NCBI RefSeq assembly: GCF_002234675.1
Contig: NC_019866.2
Coordinates: 2,656,583-2,720,582, forward strand
DNA from: Oryzias latipes
Taxonomy: Eukaryota > Chordata > Actinopteri > Beloniformes > Adrianichthyidae
Length of the DNA: 64,000 nucleotides
Direction: 5' to 3'
The notes beneath the pieces were generated by a model, which was not told the origin of the DNA, made no database searches, and saw only the letters and a list, made by a program, of their open reading frames with translations. How positions within the stretch are numbered: the stretch's first letter is position 1; every line of letters begins with the position of its first letter. Position numbers and translations under genes: made by a program. Below, piece by piece: positions 29,610 through 41,600 of this stretch.

Positions 29610-32600
29610 ATGTCGGAAAGAAGCATTTCCCTACATGAGCTGTTAAATCTGTCCATCGGGCCGCCTCGGATGAGCTCGGTGAACTTCGGCGCTCTGCACG
29701 CGCTCCTCCTCGCGGTGCTGAAGGAGCTGGGTATCCAGGAGCAGACGAGCCCGTGGAGGGACTCTTCTCCCCGCAGCAAAGCGGAGGAGTTCTCCGCTCA
29801 GACCCAGGAGGAGGAGGAGGAGGAGGAAGGGGACTCGCACCTCCAGCGGCATGGATGGGAGGCGCGCGCGGGCCTTCCGTCCAGCATCCAGAGCCTGGAG
29901 GACGGCGTGTCGGAGGTGAGGAGCACCTGGACACCTCAGAAGCAGCGCGTTACTCTAGTAACGCCAGTCCTGTTTTACTGAGTACACGTTAAATAACGAT
30001 TACAGGAAGCAACAACACAACAGGAACACAAAAAAGGCTTGTTTTTTTTAAACTGTAATTATTATTGTGTTGTTGGCATGTAGTTCAAATGCATTTATTT
30101 TGACATCATTTTTGTTTTATAAACCTCAAACCTAAAAATGTTTTATTTATTTTTTATGACCTAAATTAGTTGTGTTTCGCCTTTAGGTTCTTTTCCATAG
30201 ACCAAAGCGTCTCAAACCTGAGGGTTTTTGTGAAAAATACAGACAAAACCAGCAAACCTCCAGCCACAGCTGCACACATGAATTCCTGTCCGTTACCGGT
30301 GTTTGTCTTATCTTTTTATTTCTTAGGTGATCTTCTGACTCCTACATGTCAAATGTTCAGGAGATCTTCTTTAGATCTTCGGTTCTGCTTCTGCAGTAAC
30401 TCAGATTTAGGGATTACTTTTACAGACCATAAGTAATCTGTTACAACTGAATGATTGTGGCTGTTTTCTGGAGAGGGAACTGGAAGGATGGGTCCCCCAT
30501 CCTGGTGCATTTTGGGAGCTCAAGCTGGTTAAACTGTGTTTCTTGATCAGTCTGGTTCTGTTTAAACGGAGCAACTTTTGTTTTGATGTTTAAAGCGATC
30601 CGTGAGATCAAACTGATCCGGTAACAGGATTCTACCGTGGTTCTGTGTCACAAAGAAAGCTCTGTCCTTCTAAGCTGCCTCACATGCTCCTCCTCCTCCT
30701 CCTCTTCCTGTGGCTGAGACATTTCAACGCGGCGCTAAGCTGCTGATGACAGGACGCACAAAGGAGACGGGCGCCGCCCTGACATCTCCAATGACCTCCG
30801 TGTTCCTGTCAGGCCAACAGAGAAGTTTTCCTCTGGAGAACACGACTGCGGCCTCTGAGCTCCACGGTTTGTGGTTTGATGCCCCGGGTCGGGCCTGCTG
30901 TCCTCCTGCTGCTCCATGTGACAGGAGGGGGGGGGGGGTAATTAGTCCCCCGCAGAGAGAGCTGTCAGTGATGAATGCCTCTCAGGTGAAGGGCCCGGGG
31001 CAGGCGAGGCTTTCAGAGGCCCGTCTGAATCATTCATGGACGCTCTCCCTCTGTTGGCTTCACCGCGGCGAGGTGACCCGGCATGTCCTCGCCCGCCGGT
31101 GCTCGCCACATGTCACGGACCGGAGCCTCGGGTTCAACCGCCCCTCTGTCGAGCTTTGGGCCTACAGTGAGAGCCCCCCCCCCCCCCCCCCCCCCCAGCT
31201 GATGCTGTTTATGATCCATTTAATGAGTGACTGTTTCACCTGAGAGGAGATCTGAACTATTAACAGGCCTGTTGCCTTGACTTAAACATGTCATAAAGTT
31301 AAAGACTCATTTATGCAAAAGGATTTTTAAAGTTTTATCAGCAGTAAAAAACATAAACTCTTAAAAACCTTTTTGATTAAATACGAAAACCTTTGAGACT
31401 CCTTCCTTGGTTATAAATTATTAGAGATGGTGGTAAATGAGGTTAAACCGTGTAGGTCTGCACTCATTAACCTGCTGTGAGTCATCGGGCCCCAGCCGAG
31501 AACAGAGAGGCTGCGGGGGGCCGCTACGCATCATTTCCTGTCCGGCCAGCCCCTCCCTTCACGGCTCAGGAATGTCCGTGGCTCCTCGATCGAACGTTTG
31601 TTCTGCAGGCAGACCTCCATAAACGCTCGGGGTCACAGGTCACGGGGGCCACGCCCCTTTCACATGTAAAATGCACATCCTGAACGATCCTGTCTGTTCT
31701 CCGTCAGGCAATGGCGCTCATCCAGGAGCTGAGGACGCAAAAAGAGGAGCTGAGGACGCAGGTGGAGGCGCTCCAGCAGCAGGTGAGGCGGCGCCAGGAA
31801 ACCAGACCCTCCTCCTGACGGTCACCCTTATGAAACATCAGCAAACGTCACAGAAGGAAAACTAAAACATTAAAACAGCATCCGCAACATGAATTCAGTT
31901 TAATTTTTAACATTTGAGCATAAAAATCCAGGTGTTTTTGAAAACATCACCAAGGTTAAATGAAGGTTAAAACCTTCTGCAGCTGCTTCTTCCCAAAAAA
32001 GACTACAGCATAGATTTAATTCAGGCGCATTTGTGTAGAAAAAGTTGATTGGAGTCAAAATGACAGAACTTGTCGTTTAAACAAACATGGTCACGCAGCG
32101 TTTTTATTCATCTTCTTAAAAAAATGTGGGAACCCAGTAAAAATGTGGTTTTGTTCCGTTGTGTGTTTGTGTAGATAATGTCTCCGTCTCCTCCTCAGAT
32201 GGATGGAGGAGAAGCCGAGGAATTGAGGAAGTGCTGCCACCGTGTGGAGGCGCTGGAGGAGGACCTGGTGAGCGTCGGAAAGACTTTTTTCCTCCGTTTG
32301 ATCCACTTTAACCGTTTCCCAATTCAAAAAAAAAGTGTGAACAGAAGATTGTAAATTTGTTGAACGGTGGATAATTTGGATATAAGAAGATGAAGGATGA
32401 GTTAGAACTGTTTCTGCTGTTTCTGCGGAGCGGGTCTCCCTTGGGGGGTCCTGGCTCGTACCTGGGGTTGGGGCGGGGGGATGCCCGGAACTCCTGGGTG
32501 GTGGTGGGGTGCTCGTCTGGGGCTGTGGGCGTCCTTCTCCGGTGGGGCCCTGCGTTGGGTTCTCCCGGCGCGGCGGGGGGGCTGCTCTCCTGGTTGGGCT

Positions 32601-35600
32601 GGGGCGGCGCTCTCTTTCCCTCCGTGCCTCCCTGGCCTCTGGCTCCGGGGGCCTTGCGGCGGTCCTGCTGGCCCTGGCCTGGGTGGCGGGCTTGGTCGCC
32701 CGGGCGGCGGTTGTTCCCTGCCGGTTCCCGTGTGGCGTTGGGGGGATTCCGGCTGCCGCTGCTGGTGCGGTGGGGGTCTTGGGGTGGGGATGGCTGGGCA
32801 CTGTCCCTCCTTCTTTTCACGTTCCACCATCCATTTTAGAAGAACATAAACACTCACCTGAGCACAGGTGTTAGCTCAACAGACTGAATGACTGAGATAT
32901 TTCACACTAGTTGGTTTTAAGGCATAAGTATGCGTGTGAACACTATCTGTTTTGTGTACATGTCGACAGGTGGACATTTTTGCAACTAACAGGTGTGTTT
33001 ATAACATTTGAGTGTGTGTGTGGACAGGCTCCGCCCTTTTTTTTCTTCTTTTTTTTTACTACGTTTGAACCTTACCATAATGATTAACAACCAGTAAACT
33101 TGTTGCTGTATGCTGCTTCATGGTCTTATCCCCCTTCCCCTTCTATTATCACCCCTAACCCCCCTCTCTCTAACGTCCCTCTCTCTTCTTCCCCTCTTTC
33201 CTTTTCCGTCCGGTCCAACACCAAAGATTTTCAGACATGATTGAAATTAATAAAGTTTGGCCTCAATTACAAAAGGGGTTTATTCAGACATACCTTTGGT
33301 TTGTCTGAAGATTAATAACCCCTCTTGTTAAAGTAAAATATGTCCAACACAAGAGGCCCTCAGCTCTCATCTGACTGCCCAGCTGTTGGACAGGACAAGT
33401 TAAAAAAAAAAAAAAAAAAAAAAAAGAACTGTTTCTGCTGCACACGGGGAGTGAGGAAGAACCGACACCGTGCATCTGAACATCCGTCCTGCTGCTCACA
33501 TGTTCTCTGCAGGAGCCGGGAGAACTTCCTGTGTTCTCATGTCACAGAGCTGTTTGGATCCGTCTGTAGTTCTGTTTTCAGCAGCAGCAGCAGCAGCTGT
33601 GTGTGAAGGAGCTCCAGACTTTGCAGGAGGAGATGTTTCAGGTTGAGTCTGGTGTGTCTTTGTTGTGGCAGAAGTCCCTGAGAGGCGCCTTCCAGAGCTT
33701 TCCGGACCAGGAGCAGATGAGTCATGTGACCAGAGACGCCATGCAGTCGGTGCTGCTGAGTGACAGAGGACACCTCCAGCAGGTGAGACACGCCTCCTGC
33801 AGGGAGACACGCCTCCTACAGGTGAGACACGCCTCCTACAGGTGAGACACGCCTCCTGCAGGCGAGACACGCCTCCTGCAGGCGAGACACGCCTCCTGCA
33901 TGCGAGACACGCCTCCTGCAGGCGAGACACGCCTCCTGCAGGCGAGACACGCCTCCTGCAGGTGAGACACGCCTCCTGCAGGTGAGACACGCCTCCTGCA
34001 GGGGAGACACGCCTCCTGCAGGTGAGACACGCCTCCTGCAGGTGAGACACGCCTCCTGCAGGGGAGACACGCCTCCTGCAGGTGAGGCACGCCTCTCCTG
34101 CAGGTGAGGCAGGCCTCCTGCAGGTGAGACACGCCCCCTGCAGGTGAAGCACGCCTCCAGCAGGTGAGGCACGCCTCCTGCAGGTGAGACACACCCTCTG
34201 CAGGTGAGACACACCCTCTGCAGATGAGGCACGCCCCTTGCAGGTGAGGCACACCTCCTGCAGGCGCTGCTGCCATGAAGATGACCAGTATGAAGGTAAT
34301 AATGTGTCTAAATGGACGAGCTTGTAATATAGAATGTGAGAACTTGCTCACCAAAAATCTGCATCAGTGTGTAAAAATCTTCTGCTGTGAACTGATAAAT
34401 TCCCATTTGCATGTGTTTATTTAGAGTTACGACTTCAAATCTGCGATTCCAACTGCTCAAATGTGTTTCTGCGTGTGCTCCTATATGCTGGCGCAAACCA
34501 CAAATGCGCTACAACTGCGCTCTGAATTCTGACACAGTCCTTGCGAGAAACTTGTGTCAAAACTGATCTGTGTCCGATAATGGAAGTGGGGGAGGGTGTT
34601 TAGAGGAGGCGGGGTCAACCAATCAGAGTGCAGCACTCAGAAGATTAGGTAAAGTTAGAAAGGTCTTCACAGATTCAGCTCTGGCTCTATTGTCTTGCTA
34701 CAACAAAGAAGATTTTTCCTTTTGACGGCACGTTGGCAGCCGTCTCGCTGCATGTCTGCATTTAAAGCAAGAAGACATCATTTCTTATTAAAAGGCAGGA
34801 AAAAAATGACTTTTTTCTTTAGAAATGCATTTGTGGTTCACTCTCTGTGTTAATACAAATTGATTGAGAGACTTGCTGTCACATTTGAACGTCTATCAGA
34901 AGAGTTATTAAAGCAGGAAGTCTGAATCTGTGAAGACCTTTCTAACTTTACGAAATCCTCTGAGTCCTGCACTCTGATTGGTTGACTCCGCCTCCTCTAA
35001 CCCGCCCTCCCCGCCTACTTCCATTATCGGACACAGATCAGTTTTGACACACGTTTCTCGCAAGGAATGTGTCAGAATTCAGAGCGCAGTGTAGCGCATT
35101 TGTGATTTGCGCCAGCAGATTGATGCAGAAACACATTTGAGCAGTTGGAATCACAGATTTGATGTTGTAACTCTAAATGAACACATGCAAATGGGAATTT
35201 GTCAGTTCACAGCAGAAAATTTTACACACAGCTGCAGATTTTTGGTGCACAAGTTCTCACATTCTGTTTTACAAGTTCTCACATCAAATCTACAAGCTCG
35301 TCTATTTAGACACATTATGGCCTTCATAGACCAGGAATCTTCATTTGAATGGGCTGATGGTCTCACATGCTTTGCTGAGCTCTGCTCCTCGTGGAGTCAA
35401 AATGACAGAACTTGTCGTTTAAACAAACATGGTCATGCGGCGTTTTTATTCATCTTCTTAAAAAAATGTGGGAACCCAGTAAAAATGTGGTTTTGTCCCG
35501 TTGTGTGTTTGTGTAGATAATGTCTCCGTCTCCTCTTTAGATGGTTGGAGGAGAAGCCGAGGAGTTGAAGAAGTGCTGCCACCGTGTGGAGGCGCTGGAG

Positions 35601-38600
35601 GAGGACCTGGTGAGCAGCAGCAGCTGCAGCAGCTGTGTGTGAAGGAGCTCCAGACTTTGCAGGAGGAGATGTTTCAGGTTGAGTCTGGTGTGTCTTTGTT
35701 GTGGCAGAAGTCCCTGAGAGGCGCCTTCCAGAGCTTTCCGGACCAGGAGCAGATGAGTCGCGTGACCAGAGACGCCATGCAAACGGTGCTGCTGAGTGAC
35801 AGAGGACACCTCCAGCAGGTGAGACACGCCTCCTGCAGGGAGACACGCCTCCTACAGGTGAGACACGCCTCCAGCAGGTGAGACACGCCTCCTGCAGGGA
35901 GACACGCCTCCTACAGGTGAGACACGCCTCCTGCAGGTGAGACACGCCTCCTGCAGGCGACACACGCCTCCTGCAGGTGAGGCACGCCTCCTGCAGGAGA
36001 GACACGCCTCCTGCAGGTGAGACACGCCTCCTGCAGGCGAGACACGCCTCCTGCAGGTGAGGCACGCCTCCTGCAGGAGAGACACGCCTCCTGCAGGCGA
36101 GGCACGCCTCCAGCTGGTGAGACACGCCTCCTGCAGGTGAGACACGCCTCCTGCAGGGAGACACGCCTCCTGCAGGTGTGACACGCCTCCTGCAGGCGAG
36201 GCACGCCTCCAGCTGGTGAGACACGCCTCCTGCAGGTGAGACACGCCTCCAGCTGGTGAGACACGCCTCCAGCTGGTGAGACACGCCTCCTGCAGGCGAG
36301 GCACGCCTCCAGCTGGTGAGACACGCCTCCTGCAGGCGAGGCACGCCTCCAGCTGGTGAGACACGCCTCCAGCTGGTGAGACACGCCTCCAGCTGGTGAG
36401 ACACGCCTCCAGCTGGTGAGACACGCCTCCTGCAGGCGAGACACGCCTCCTGCAGGCGAGACACGCCTCCTGCAGGCGAGGCACGCCTCCAGCTGGTGAG
36501 ACACGCCTCCTGCAGGTGAGACACGCCTCCAGCTGGTGAGACACGCCTCCTGCAGGCGAGGCACGCCTCCAGCTGGTGAGACACGCCTCCTGCAGGCGAG
36601 GCACGCCTCCAGCTGGTGAGACACGCCTCCAGCTGGTGAGACACGCCTCCAGCTGGTGAGACACGCCTCCAGCTGGTGAGACACGCCTCCTGCAGGCGAG
36701 ACACGCCTCCTGCAGGCGAGACACGCCTCCTGCAGGCGAGGCACGCCTCCTGCAGGCGCTGCAGCCATGGAGATGACCAGGAATCTTCATTTGAATAGGC
36801 TGAAGGTCTCTATGCTGATCTCTGCTCCTTGTTGGAGGAGGTCTTTGTCATTCTTCCTCCTCAAAACGGAAGGTTGTGACATTTTGACCTCCAGAGTCGT
36901 CGTTGGTGATTGAAGTGAAGCAGAGAATTGAGCTGGAACTCAAATCAGACTCCCACATCTTTGTTGTGTTTCGGTGGAGGTCCTCCTCCCCCCCTCGCTG
37001 GAGGAGAGATTTTCAAACCAAACAGCAGATCAGATGGCTTCTCCCCCGCAGAGCGGTACCGGCGCCGATGCGGCGGAGGCTTCGAGGACCGTCGGCCTTC
37101 AGCAGGAGAAGTTCAACGAGCTGGAGGCTCGCGTCGCTGCTCTGGAGGAGGATCAGACCCAGCTGGCCGAGCTCAGAGAGCTGCTCGCTGACCGAGGTGA
37201 GCGTTCTTCAGCTTCCTGTCAAGTGATAAACTGACCCATCAGATGCCTCAATGAAAGTAGGCGGTCATGTGTCAAACGTCCGAAGCGTTTGATCGACAGA
37301 TTCTCCCGAGCCCTTAGAAACGCAGAATCTTACCGACGATTTCTGGTTCCAACATGGCGACGGAAACGGCTTCATTTAGCTGGAGCCGCAAGTCAACCAT
37401 TTTCGATGAATGACATCACGCTCGCAAGTCCAGTTCCATCATACAGTCAATGGTCAGAGAGCATCTGAACGCGCTCAGACCGAAGGCGTCCTCAAGGCAA
37501 AATGTCAAATGAATCATTTAAAGTCTTATGAATAGAAATATAAACAAAGGATTCAGTCTGTCTGTTTAACATTTTATGACAAATGACAGCAATCAATGAC
37601 TTGAATCCACCAAAAACTACAATTCCCAGAGTTCCACCCTCCACATTTGGTATCATTGAAAAGCCCCAAATGTCCTCTGTAGAAACAAAAGGAGATAGTT
37701 TAGACATTCAGGTTTAGAAGGTAGATCTGCATTTCTGCTCATCAGGAGGATAAACTGATCACCTCCTTCAAAATGAGGAGGTGCTCAGTGAGTCTGCTGC
37801 TATAAGGCATAAACGTGTTCTTGGTTGTTCAGGAAACCCGGAGCAGCTGATGGAGGAGCTGAACCAGCAGAGAGCTTTGATCGAGAGTCTGATGAGCGAA
37901 CAAGAGAAGGTGAGGCGGGCTTTAGGACGGCTCCTCGCCGTCTGCTCCGCTTGTGACGGCGTGACGTCTCTGCCCGCAGCTGGAACACCTGGAGGAGGGC
38001 GCCTTCGAGGAGGCCTCGGATGGCGTGGATGCAGACGGCGGAGCTCTCCGTGAGCTCAAACTGCAGGTGTCACATCTCAGGTAAAGACATGCAGCAGCAG
38101 TCACGGCGTCAGAACCTCTCCACCTGTTCTCCTTTCAGCTTCCGTTTGGACTCCACGTGACGTCTCTGCTCTTTGAGATCAAGCTGGTTTGTTGGCATGT
38201 TCTTCTCCTGTTGCTGTCCAGGAAGTGTGTTCATCAGCTGGAGGAGGACATGAAGCTTCTGAGGGACAGACAGGACCAGTGTGAGGAGACGGCAGCCGAG
38301 CAGAACCTGCAGGAGCAGGTCCGTTCTCTGCAGCGGGCCTCACCCCGTAGGGATGTTTTTACAGGCCGGAACGTTCCGCCCTAACCTCAGTTCTTCATGC
38401 TCTCCTCCTGCGCGACCTCAGCTGGATGACCTGCAGGCCATGTTGGAGGACTTCATCCTGTCCCTGACCTCCCACCTGTCCGGCAGCCTGCAGGACGACG
38501 CCGGACCGGACCGGACCCAAAGCCAGGAGTCCAATCAAAGCGCCAAGAGATCAGCCTTCACAGCCAAAACCGTAAAGGTTTGCAGAGAGCTCCGCCTTCT

Positions 38601-41600
38601 GTTCCAGCGCTACGAGCACCTGCAGGAGTCTGTGAAGATGCTGATGGGTGGAGGCGGGGCGCCGCCGAGGGACAGAGATCCGGACAGAGTGGATCCAGAG
38701 GGCGGTCAGGTCAGAACCACGGAGGTCGTCCTTCTGCAGCCTCTGCTCATAGCCAGAGCAGGCGGAGACTTCCAGAGGAGTGACGGGAACATTTCCGTTT
38801 CTTCCCAAGGTGCAGCTGAACGACGTGCAGAGGAGCGTCCTCCACCTCCAGGCAGACTGCGAGAAGCTGCAGGAGGCGACGGCGCTCCTGCACGACGACA
38901 GCAGGCGGAAACACGAACGCATCGAGGTAAACGAGGCCTTCATGCCCGCGTGGTTTCTTCAGAACTGCTGCGCTCACGGCTTACTTTCAACACTTTAGAT
39001 CACGCTGTCTTATTTAATGAACCCTTCAGATTAAAAGCCTCTTCAGTGGAGTTTACACAGTCCTTCTCCTCGAGTTTAACCCTTCACATCAATAATGACA
39101 GCCTTCATCTCTGCAGGAGCTCTTCAAGATGACGGAGGAGCTGAGCGTCAGGAAGGCCGACAAGCAGATGGTGGAAGATGAAATCGTACGTTCAAAGATG
39201 CGAAGCACTAATGTTAGCGCAGCATCACATACGTTTGTTTCATCCCAAATTCATGAAAAAGATGGGAGGGATGGGAGCTCTTCTGTTGTTTTCGTCTCCA
39301 TAGCAACCACTTTGTTTTTTGGTCGCCTGGAGACGACGAACTGGTCTGTGTAATTTTTAAAAGAATTAGCCAAAGTAAACTTTGGATTTCCTTGGCAACA
39401 GAGGTTTGTTGTCAACCACGCCCACATTCCTAATTTAGTCATATCCTATTGATGAAGACTCTGGGAAACAAAACAAATAAACATGCAGCATTTTTCCAAC
39501 AAACAGCTTCCCAATGATGCTCGAGGAGTTGGGAGGCGATAGATTAATTTTCCCTAGGAGGAGGTAGGTTTGTAGAGGATCCTACAGGCCTGTGTGCCAA
39601 TTCCCAGCCATCCAGTGACCTGGATTTTAAAAGCAATTCAGGCACCAGGCTCACTACTTTTTTCTTTTAAACGGCAGATATGACGTCATCGATTTCAAGA
39701 AGTTATTTGTGAGTCCACTGTCTTCTGAAGATAAAAACGTTGATGGTTTGTTTAAAAAATACATTTAAATACATTTTTTTTTGGCAAAAATTGTTCTGAT
39801 GCAATGCATTCTGGTCAATATTCGCCAATCTAGTGAGCATCAATCCACACTGGTTTTTCGCAGAGACTTCTGGGAAATTTCTAGGGCGCTCGATTTGGAA
39901 ATTGTAGATTCGGAACAGCAACAGAAAAAGGAAAACGCACTATATAGTGAGTAGGGAAGGTATTTGGGCACAACCCAGGTTACCTTTGACCTCTACTTGA
40001 AGGTCAAAGGTAAAATAAAACGTCAGTTGTGGTTGTAGACGTTATCTGGTGGCATTTGGGTGAAATTCTGTGAAGATCGCCCAAACACAAGTTTTTCTTG
40101 TACCAATATTTAGCGCTACTATGCAAAATATAGGCCTTTACTATACCCAATTTTCACCGGGTACTAGGTGTGCAAATGTTGGTCAGTCTTTGAGTTTTCT
40201 TGCTCAAAGGGAGCGCCAACAAAGAAGAATTGCAAAATTGATCTGGACCTGCTGCTGCGGGACAGAAGGCCCCTCACTTTACATAGATGCGTGTAAAATG
40301 CTCAAAAAGCAGAAATGGGTGACACAAATGGAGGGGGGGTTGTGCAAAAACAGCTGTGCTGCTGCTGCTCATTTAGAAATGTTGTCTGACGCCTGAGGGG
40401 AGACATGACCTGCGCTAGAGTCATAGCGGACGCCAGGAAAACGTCTAAAAATGAAAGAGAGGCTGAAAAATGCAGGGTTGTGTCTAGAAATGAAGCTGCT
40501 ACCTCTGGTCTGATGGACTCCGTGGCGGTCAGAGCTTCAGGAAGACCCCTATTTTTGAATCTGAAGGGTCTAAACCACCACAGACTTTATGTTCGGACGT
40601 TCGGTTTCCTCGCCGCCTTTACATTCACAGCTGTCGATCCTGCAGGAAGCAGATAAAACGGCTCTGGAGAACAAGGTGAGCCGGCTGCAGTTCGACGCCA
40701 CCATGGAGCAGCTGAACGCCATGTTCCACGAGCTGCTGAACAAAGTGACGGACCAGGAGCAGGACTGGCACAGCGTCATGGACAAACTGTCCTCAGAGAT
40801 GGACTGTAAGGTAGGCAGGAGGGGAGGAAGCTGCAGCGTCCTCCTCCATCGTGTTCAGTTAGAGTCCAGATCGGAAAGACCTTTGTGAAAAACCCAAAAA
40901 AGAAGCAGGAAATGATGCTTCTGACGTTCCTGCAGCTCAACAGGATGGAGCTGGACTCCATGAAGAAGCAGCTGGAGGACCGCTGGAGGAACATCTTCAA
41001 GACGCTGCAGGCCCAGGAAGCTCCGGAGGCCGACGACGCCGCCGCCCTGAGGAAGTGAGTCTCTACTGCTGGAGACGGTCTGCATGGTGCTTGAACGTCT
41101 CTGCAGCGAGAAGCTGTGTGAAGCCTCAGGCTGTTTCCAGCTCTGTCAATCTGCAGAAATGATGTTGAGATGGTTTCACTTGAGCTGTTCTCATCTGCTT
41201 GTCAAAATAAAAGCCTAAAGAGAGACTGTGCTTCCTGCAGGCAGCTTGTGGAGCGGTTCCACTGCTTGTCGTGTGACCGGCCCGTCCTGAAGCGCTTCCC
41301 CAGCGCGTGAGTCCAGATCTCCGCACAGCGGTGGTTCCGGTCTGAGCTGCCTCTAACTCTGCTTCTGTTTTCGGCTATAAAGCGCCATGGTGACGCTCCC
41401 ATCCTTCTCGCCGTTTCCCTCCCGGAAGTCCAGGCGCATCCACCCGGCGGAGGCGTTGCGTCAGCAGTACAGAAGGTAAGACCCGCAGCATCGCCGCATA
41501 CTGATGCCCCAGTATGGAGTCACAGTTATGCCACAGCGGTGCACACAAAACTTTAGAAATTACAAATGAAAATATTCAATATTTGCTTTCAAAAACTTTT

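Larger units (their letters stand above)
32050..35392 (+). repeat. Segmental duplication inside qrich2, copy 1
   Basis: Starts at about GAGTCAAAATGACAGAACTT and covers the exon pair 32199-32267 / 33582-33782, minisatellite 1, and the sequence up to GGAATCTTCATTTGAATGGG. The second copy begins at about 35394 with the same GAGTCAAAATGACAGAACTT. Exon sequences differ at only a few positions. Copy 1 has gained a LINE (32420-33424) and a DNA transposon (34289-35328). Confidence 0.85.
35394..36835 (+). repeat. Segmental duplication inside qrich2, copy 2
   Basis: Matches copy 1 from GAGTCAAAATGACAGAACTT through the exon pair and minisatellite to GACCAGGAATCTTCATTTGA. It lacks the 1.3-kb intron between the two exons and lacks the transposon, but its minisatellite is twice as long. 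Confidence 0.85.

Noticed and set aside
32308-32874. Overlapping Pro/Arg- or Gly/Trp-rich frames on both strands
   Set aside because: They lie in the G-rich part of a LINE insertion; open frames on five frames at once reflect base bias, and no reverse transcriptase motif is visible.
33783-36762. CRISPR-like array of 20-bp repeats
   Set aside because: Units are directly adjacent with no unique spacers, in an intron of a vertebrate gene.
33496-36790. Long minus-strand reading frames (up to 423 aa) of the type CRRRVSPAGGVSHLQEACLT
   Set aside because: A 20-bp repeat has a 60-nt frame period and no stop in any minus frame, so all three frames are open. They are products of the minisatellite, not genes.
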